Shown here: piece after piece, positions 60,566 to 64,000 of the stretch
Layout: each line of letters begins with the position of its first letter
Position numbering within the stretch: the stretch's first letter is position 1
NCBI GenBank assembly: GCA_964461115.1
Contig: CAYWSX010000004.1
Coordinates: forward strand, 62,001 to 126,000
From: RGIG2134 sp964461115
GTDB taxonomy: Bacteria; Cyanobacteriota; Vampirovibrionia; Gastranaerophilales; Gastranaerophilaceae
Length of the DNA stretch: 64,000 bases
Direction of reading: 5' to 3'
Made by a program: the position numbers and the translations under genes
Notes under the pieces: generated by a model
The model's input: the letters and a program-made list of their open reading frames with translations, nothing else
What the model was told of the DNA's origin: nothing
Database searches by the model: none

Positions 60566-61192
60566 ATGAACAACTTAAATTTAAATAAAAGACCCTCATT
60601 TGGTACGGGAATAATAGTGTCTTACGGAAAATATGCCCGCCTTCCGCTGGAGAGACTGCGCAACACCGGAAGACACATAGACTATCCTTGGACAATTATG
60701 GAATCTAAATATTTGGACGAAGGCTATACTGACAGCATAATGCAGTGCACATCTTGCATAATAAAAGGTGCAAATGAATTTCACATATCACATTTAAAAC
60801 CATGCAGACCTGATTTAGACTCGTTGACAATAAGACGACTAAAAGAGGCAGCCGAAAAACTTCGTGAAGGCGCACAAGAAAAGTTAACAGGATTTATTTG
60901 CGGCGGAATTGACTCTTGTCCTGTGAGTCGTAGAAACTTTAATTTGATAAAAGCAGTTTTTGACAAGCTGGGTATAGATACAACCATAATTTGGGGTCAA
61001 AAAACAAAACCAAATCAAGCAATAAATCTGCCTAAATGTGCTTATTACTACGACCGAAGCTCAGATCAAATTATATTTCACCCAAAGCAAGATCAACGCA
61101 CAATTGCACGAACAAATAGTATCAAAGGTCTAAAGCATTTTTTTGAAATCGTCGACATCAAAAAGACAGACTCTATCCAATTTGACTATTAA
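60566..61192 (+). CDS. tagged protein with CheD-like pattern (208 aa)
   Basis: It begins MNNLNLNKRPSFGTG, i.e. the shared tag at residues 10-15 directly at the N-terminus. The body shows CTSCIIKGANEFHISHLKP (Cys 61/64, His 73/76) and LTGFICGGIDSCPVSRRNFN with LIKAVFDKLGID after it, which follow the order of the CheD glutamine deamidase fold: GSC-V...H...LP, then GGA...xRN...L...GI. Identity is low and judged by eye. TAAAAT lies 5 nt before the ATG. If right, it would deamidate a protein glutamine; location unknown. Convergent with the GGDEF gene. Confidence 0.6.
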   Translation: MNNLNLNKRPSFGTGIIVSYGKYARLPLERLRNTGRHIDYPWTIMESKYLDEGYTDSIMQCTSCIIKGANEFHISHLKPCRPDLDSLTIRRLKEAAEKLREGAQEKLTGFICGGIDSCPVSRRNFNLIKAVFDKLGIDTTIIWGQKTKPNQAINLPKCAYYYDRSSDQIIFHPKQDQRTIARTNSIKGLKHFFEIVDIKKTDSIQFDY

Positions 61193-62068
61193 TTAATAAT
61201 CAATATTTACTTGAGAAAACTGAACGATTTTGTTCTTGCCACGCTTTTTAGCATTGTAAAGCGCGTGTTCCGCATAGCGAATTAACGTGTTACCGTTTTC
61301 TTCAACATTTTCAAGGAACGGATAAGATGAAATACCGCCCGAAATCGTTATTTGGTGGCGCTCCTCTTCACCTGCCGGAATAAATTCCATTTTCTCTATA
61401 TCACGTCTGAATCTTTCTGCGAACAAGAATGCATTTTCTTCAGGTGTATTCGGCAAAATTACGATAAATTCCTCATCGCCGTATCTTGTCAAAATGTCTT
61501 CTTTTCTGATAAGCCCTTTTAGCATTTCGGCAATACGTTTCAGCAAAATATCACCCCAATCGTAACCATAGATATCATTTACAACCTTGAAGAAGTCAAT
61601 ATCAAACAAGACACAAGAAAGCTTGTTTCCGTAACGTCTTGCACGTGACATTTCTCCTTCAATGCGCTCTTGAAGATATCTTCTGTTATGAAGCCCCGTA
61701 AGCTCATCGGTAGTTGATACAAGTCTGATGATATCGCGCATTTCACGAATTTTGACCATGTTTTTCACACGAACGTTAAGTTCTTCTTTGTTTATCGGCG
61801 TAAAAATGTAATCGTGTGCAATCGCTCTTACAGTAACATCCTTGATAACTTTGTCATTTACAATCAATGTCGGATAAGAGAATTTTGTCACCATCGCAAC
61901 TTCTTTAAACTTAGGTTCGGAAACCTCCATTATCACAAGTGACGGGTTTAAAAGAACAGAGTCTTTAATTTCGTCTACATTGACAATTCTTACGTCCAAA
62001 TCTTCATTTTCAATAAGCCCTGCAACGTTAGATTGACCTTTTTCAGTGTATATAACTACATTACGCAT
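61193..62068 (-). CDS. GGDEF-domain response-regulator-like protein with GDEEF site
   Basis: Residues 1-~115 resemble a receiver domain, with MEV in place of the phospho-accepting Asp strand and a Lys-less TPINKEELNVRV end. Residues ~120-291 are a GGDEF domain: STTDELTGLHNRRYLQERIE, VLFDIDFFKVVNDIYGYDWG and RYGDEEFIVILP. The signature is GDEEF instead of GGDEF, so cyclase activity is uncertain. It could make or sense c-di-GMP. Possible partner: the MshEN-like protein at 5609. Short GGA before the ATG. Confidence 0.85.
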   Translation of the reverse strand: MRNVVIYTEKGQSNVAGLIENEDLDVRIVNVDEIKDSVLLNPSLVIMEVSEPKFKEVAMVTKFSYPTLIVNDKVIKDVTVRAIAHDYIFTPINKEELNVRVKNMVKIREMRDIIRLVSTTDELTGLHNRRYLQERIEGEMSRARRYGNKLSCVLFDIDFFKVVNDIYGYDWGDILLKRIAEMLKGLIRKEDILTRYGDEEFIVILPNTPEENAFLFAERFRRDIEKMEFIPAGEEERHQITISGGISSYPFLENVEENGNTLIRYAEHALYNAKKRGKNKIVQFSQVNIDY

Positions 62069-62133
62069 AATTTTATCCTTTTACTATTTTCTATATTTAT
62101 TTTATCAAAATTTACAGAAAAGTACAGCTAAAT

Positions 62134-63285
62134 TCATCGATTTAGATGAGAAAACACATGGAAAAACTCAGAAATCTCATCCGAAGTCATTGAAGCTGTC
62201 AATGACAGCCTTAAACGAGCTGTACCTTTAGGCACGGTCGGATGACGTATCGGAAGAAGATAGTAGCCATTTTCTATCATGATTTTTGACATTTCCACAG
62301 CTTTTTCGTTTTCGCCAAGCACAATCGGAACAATCTGGCTCTCTCCAAAAGTTTGAACACCAATATTCTTCAAATTTTCTCTTAATATCGCAGCATTTTT
62401 CTGCAATAAAAGTCTTTTTGCATAAGTATAGGGCAAAACTGATTCGATAACGAACTTTGAAAATTCCACACAGATTTCAGGAATAACCGTAGAAAAAATA
62501 AACGAGCGGGCTTTATTTGTCAGATACTCTATCAATACTTCGTTTCCAACTGCAAAGCCGCCATAAGAGCCAATCGCTTTGCCAAAAACACCAACAATCA
62601 AATCCACATCATCAAGGCAGTCCTGCTCTTCACAGACGCCCATGCCTGTCTTTCCGAACACACCAAACGCATGCGCCTCATCCACAATAAGAATCGCGTT
62701 ATATTTTTTCTTGATTTCAACAAGTTTCTTAATATCAGCAACATCACCGTCCATTGAAAACACACTCTCAGAGGCAATTATGACGTTGTCATAATTTTCT
62801 GCATGTTTTTGAATCTGCAATTCCAAATTTTCATAATCAAGATGTTTATATCTGTAAAAATCACCGCCCGAAAGCTGCATACCGTCGATGATACTTGCAT
62901 GGTTTAATTTATCTGAGAATATAACGGATTTTTTGGTCAAAAGCGCAGAAAAAACACCCACATTTGTGTGATATCCGCTGTTAAAAATCAAAGCCTTATC
63001 TTTCCCAAATCTTTCCGCCAGCATATTTTCAAGTTCAAAATATGTATTTGTATTGCCGGTCAAAAGGCGTGATGAGCCTGAACCCAGATTGCCCTTATAT
63101 GTAGAAACAAATCGGCGCGTAATGTCCTCGTCTGCACCAATTCCAATATAATCATTAGAAGACATATTTAAGAGACGCTTTTCGTCTTGAAAAACATATT
63201 TACCCTCTTTTCTGATGTCGGCAATAGTTCGAAAACAAGCTTCTGACTTTAGTTTCTCGAGTTCTTTTTTATAAATTTCAAGCAT
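62134..63285 (-). CDS. bioF: 8-amino-7-oxononanoate synthase-like aminotransferase
   Basis: The 383-aa protein is an alpha-oxoamine synthase: NMSSNDYIGIGADEDI, LGSGSSRLLTGNTNTYFELE, DEAHAFGVFGKTGMG and the PLP lysine in VGVFGKAIGSYGGF. BioF condenses pimeloyl-ACP or -CoA with alanine. Glycine C-acetyltransferase (Kbl) is the main alternative; the SSRLLTGN...Y...LE segment and length fit BioF better. No other bio genes lie next to it. GGAGG precedes the ATG. Confidence 0.85.
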   Translation of the reverse strand: MLEIYKKELEKLKSEACFRTIADIRKEGKYVFQDEKRLLNMSSNDYIGIGADEDITRRFVSTYKGNLGSGSSRLLTGNTNTYFELENMLAERFGKDKALIFNSGYHTNVGVFSALLTKKSVIFSDKLNHASIIDGMQLSGGDFYRYKHLDYENLELQIQKHAENYDNVIIASESVFSMDGDVADIKKLVEIKKKYNAILIVDEAHAFGVFGKTGMGVCEEQDCLDDVDLIVGVFGKAIGSYGGFAVGNEVLIEYLTNKARSFIFSTVIPEICVEFSKFVIESVLPYTYAKRLLLQKNAAILRENLKNIGVQTFGESQIVPIVLGENEKAVEMSKIMIENGYYLLPIRHPTVPKGTARLRLSLTASMTSDEISEFFHVFSHLNR

Positions 63286-63300
63286 TAGCCCCTCCGCGGG

Positions 63301-64000
63301 TTATTTTAACAAATTTCGAATTTTTTCGGAACAAACGCAATGTTCTTTGCAATAAACAGACAAATCATATTTAATGTCTTTAATTAGAATATACATAGCG
63401 ATTATGTTAGGTACAGACATTGCCAAAAGACCTGCATCCGTGAAATCAATGATACTTTTGAGGTTTATTGACGACCCGCATACGATAAACGAACAGAACA
63501 TAATTTGATAGAAAATTATACGTTTTTTCCCCTCACCAAACATATATGTCCAGCCTTTTTGACCGTAATACGCCCAAGAAATTATTGTTGATAATGCGAA
63601 TAAAATAATTACTATCGCAAGGATAATCGGCGACCAGCTTATAACCGACGAGAACGCCGAAGATGTCATATCAATCCCTGAAACACCTTCATAAAAATGC
63701 TTATAAGAACCTGTGATTACAATCGTAATCGCGGTAAAAGTACAAAGACAAGCACTGATAAACGGCTCCAACATTGAAACAAAACCTTGTGAAATAGGCT
63801 CCTTAGTTTTAACAGTTGCGTATGCAATCGGTGCAGAACCTGTTCCTGCTTCGCTTGATTGAACAGATCGTCTCAAACCGATAATAATTGTACCTGCAAC
63901 CCCGCCGTATATCGCGTCAGGAAAGAAGGCACCTTTCAAAATTATCGCCAAAGTCTGCGGAATATGAGTTATATTTGTTAAAATTACAATTGTACCGATA
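63301..64000 (-). CDS. sodium:alanine/glycine symporter (AGCS), C-terminal part, truncated by the window
   Basis: The frame is open to the edge of the window (64000). The visible ~232 residues have AGCS hallmarks: GLRRSVQSSEAGTGSAPIAY, ISQGFVSMLEPFISACLCTF and AYYGQKGWTYMFG, with five membrane helices. These symporters import alanine or glycine with Na+, using the gradient that the decarboxylase would generate. The N-terminal half lies outside. Confidence 0.9.
   Translation of the reverse strand, partial: IGTIVILTNITHIPQTLAIILKGAFFPDAIYGGVAGTIIIGLRRSVQSSEAGTGSAPIAYATVKTKEPISQGFVSMLEPFISACLCTFTAITIVITGSYKHFYEGVSGIDMTSSAFSSVISWSPIILAIVIILFALSTIISWAYYGQKGWTYMFGEGKKRIIFYQIMFCSFIVCGSSINLKSIIDFTDAGLLAMSVPNIIAMYILIKDIKYDLSVYCKEHCVCSEKIRNLLK

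Overview
The window looks like a chromosome segment of a gut Melainabacteria / Vampirovibrionia bacterium, most likely order Gastranaerophilales. This is inferred from the AT-rich sequence, the characteristic pseudopilin N-termini (AFTLAEVLITLTIIGIVAAM), an outer-membrane autotransporter in an organism with low-GC codon use, ferredoxin-linked fermentative enzymes, and a family of Asn-rich N-terminal tags ending in (V/I/L)(S/P/T)F(G/K/S)(A/S). No phage, plasmid, transposase, rRNA or CRISPR array is visible. Three tRNA genes are present: Arg-ACG, Pro-UGG and His-GUG.

Layout. 1-2.7 kb: the end of a DnaQ-like exonuclease, then an RTX-like repeat protein and its Asn/Gln-rich neighbour. 2.8-10.2 kb: a tagged orphan, HU, lysS, pdxJ, two tiny ORFs, a DciA-like protein, a nucleotidyltransferase, and tRNA-Arg preceded by three 100-bp tandem copies that carry the tRNA 5' end; then an exported hydrolase and rpmB. 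10.2-20 kb: pepA, a repeat-containing envelope protein, infC with an AUU start, a GT9 glycosyltransferase behind a C9/G9 tract that seems to switch it off in this assembly, tRNA-Pro, deoB, proC, rpmH-rnpA, tRNA-His and tag. 20-29 kb: small conserved proteins, a TPR protein, a 1435-aa Pmp-like autotransporter, a two-subunit 2-oxoacid:ferredoxin oxidoreductase whose alpha gene carries an in-frame stop, and msrAB. 30-42 kb: two PHP phosphoesterases in tandem, rsmA-ispE, gshA with a spermidine-synthase-like gene, and three AAA-type proteins of which only one has a Walker A. 42-52 kb: DedA, carbonic anhydrase, LysM, two pseudopilins sharing 128 identical bp, a four-subunit 2-oxoacid:ferredoxin oxidoreductase, a tagged HExxH protein, and pth-rimI-bioY. 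52-64 kb: an XRE regulator, HIT, tyrA, a pilin-like protein, birA-oadG-oadA-oadB, a second RTX-like protein, a tagged CheD-like protein, a GGDEF-type protein, bioF, and the end of an amino-acid:Na+ symporter.

How the genes work together. Two ferredoxin-dependent 2-oxoacid oxidoreductases and a Na+-pumping oxaloacetate decarboxylase suggest anaerobic fermentation coupled to a sodium gradient, which the AGCS symporter could use. The biotinylated decarboxylase is served by BirA in the same operon and by BioY and BioF nearby. The parts that standard annotation does not explain are: (i) the short N-terminal tag shared by seven otherwise unrelated proteins (PHP enzyme, AAA proteins, HExxH protein, CheD-like protein, orphans); (ii) the AAA trio with two ATPase-dead members; (iii) the tRNA-derived 100-bp array; (iv) a probable phase-variable surface-sugar gene; and (v) nine genes whose -10 box lies exactly 6 nt before the ATG, implying leaderless mRNAs.
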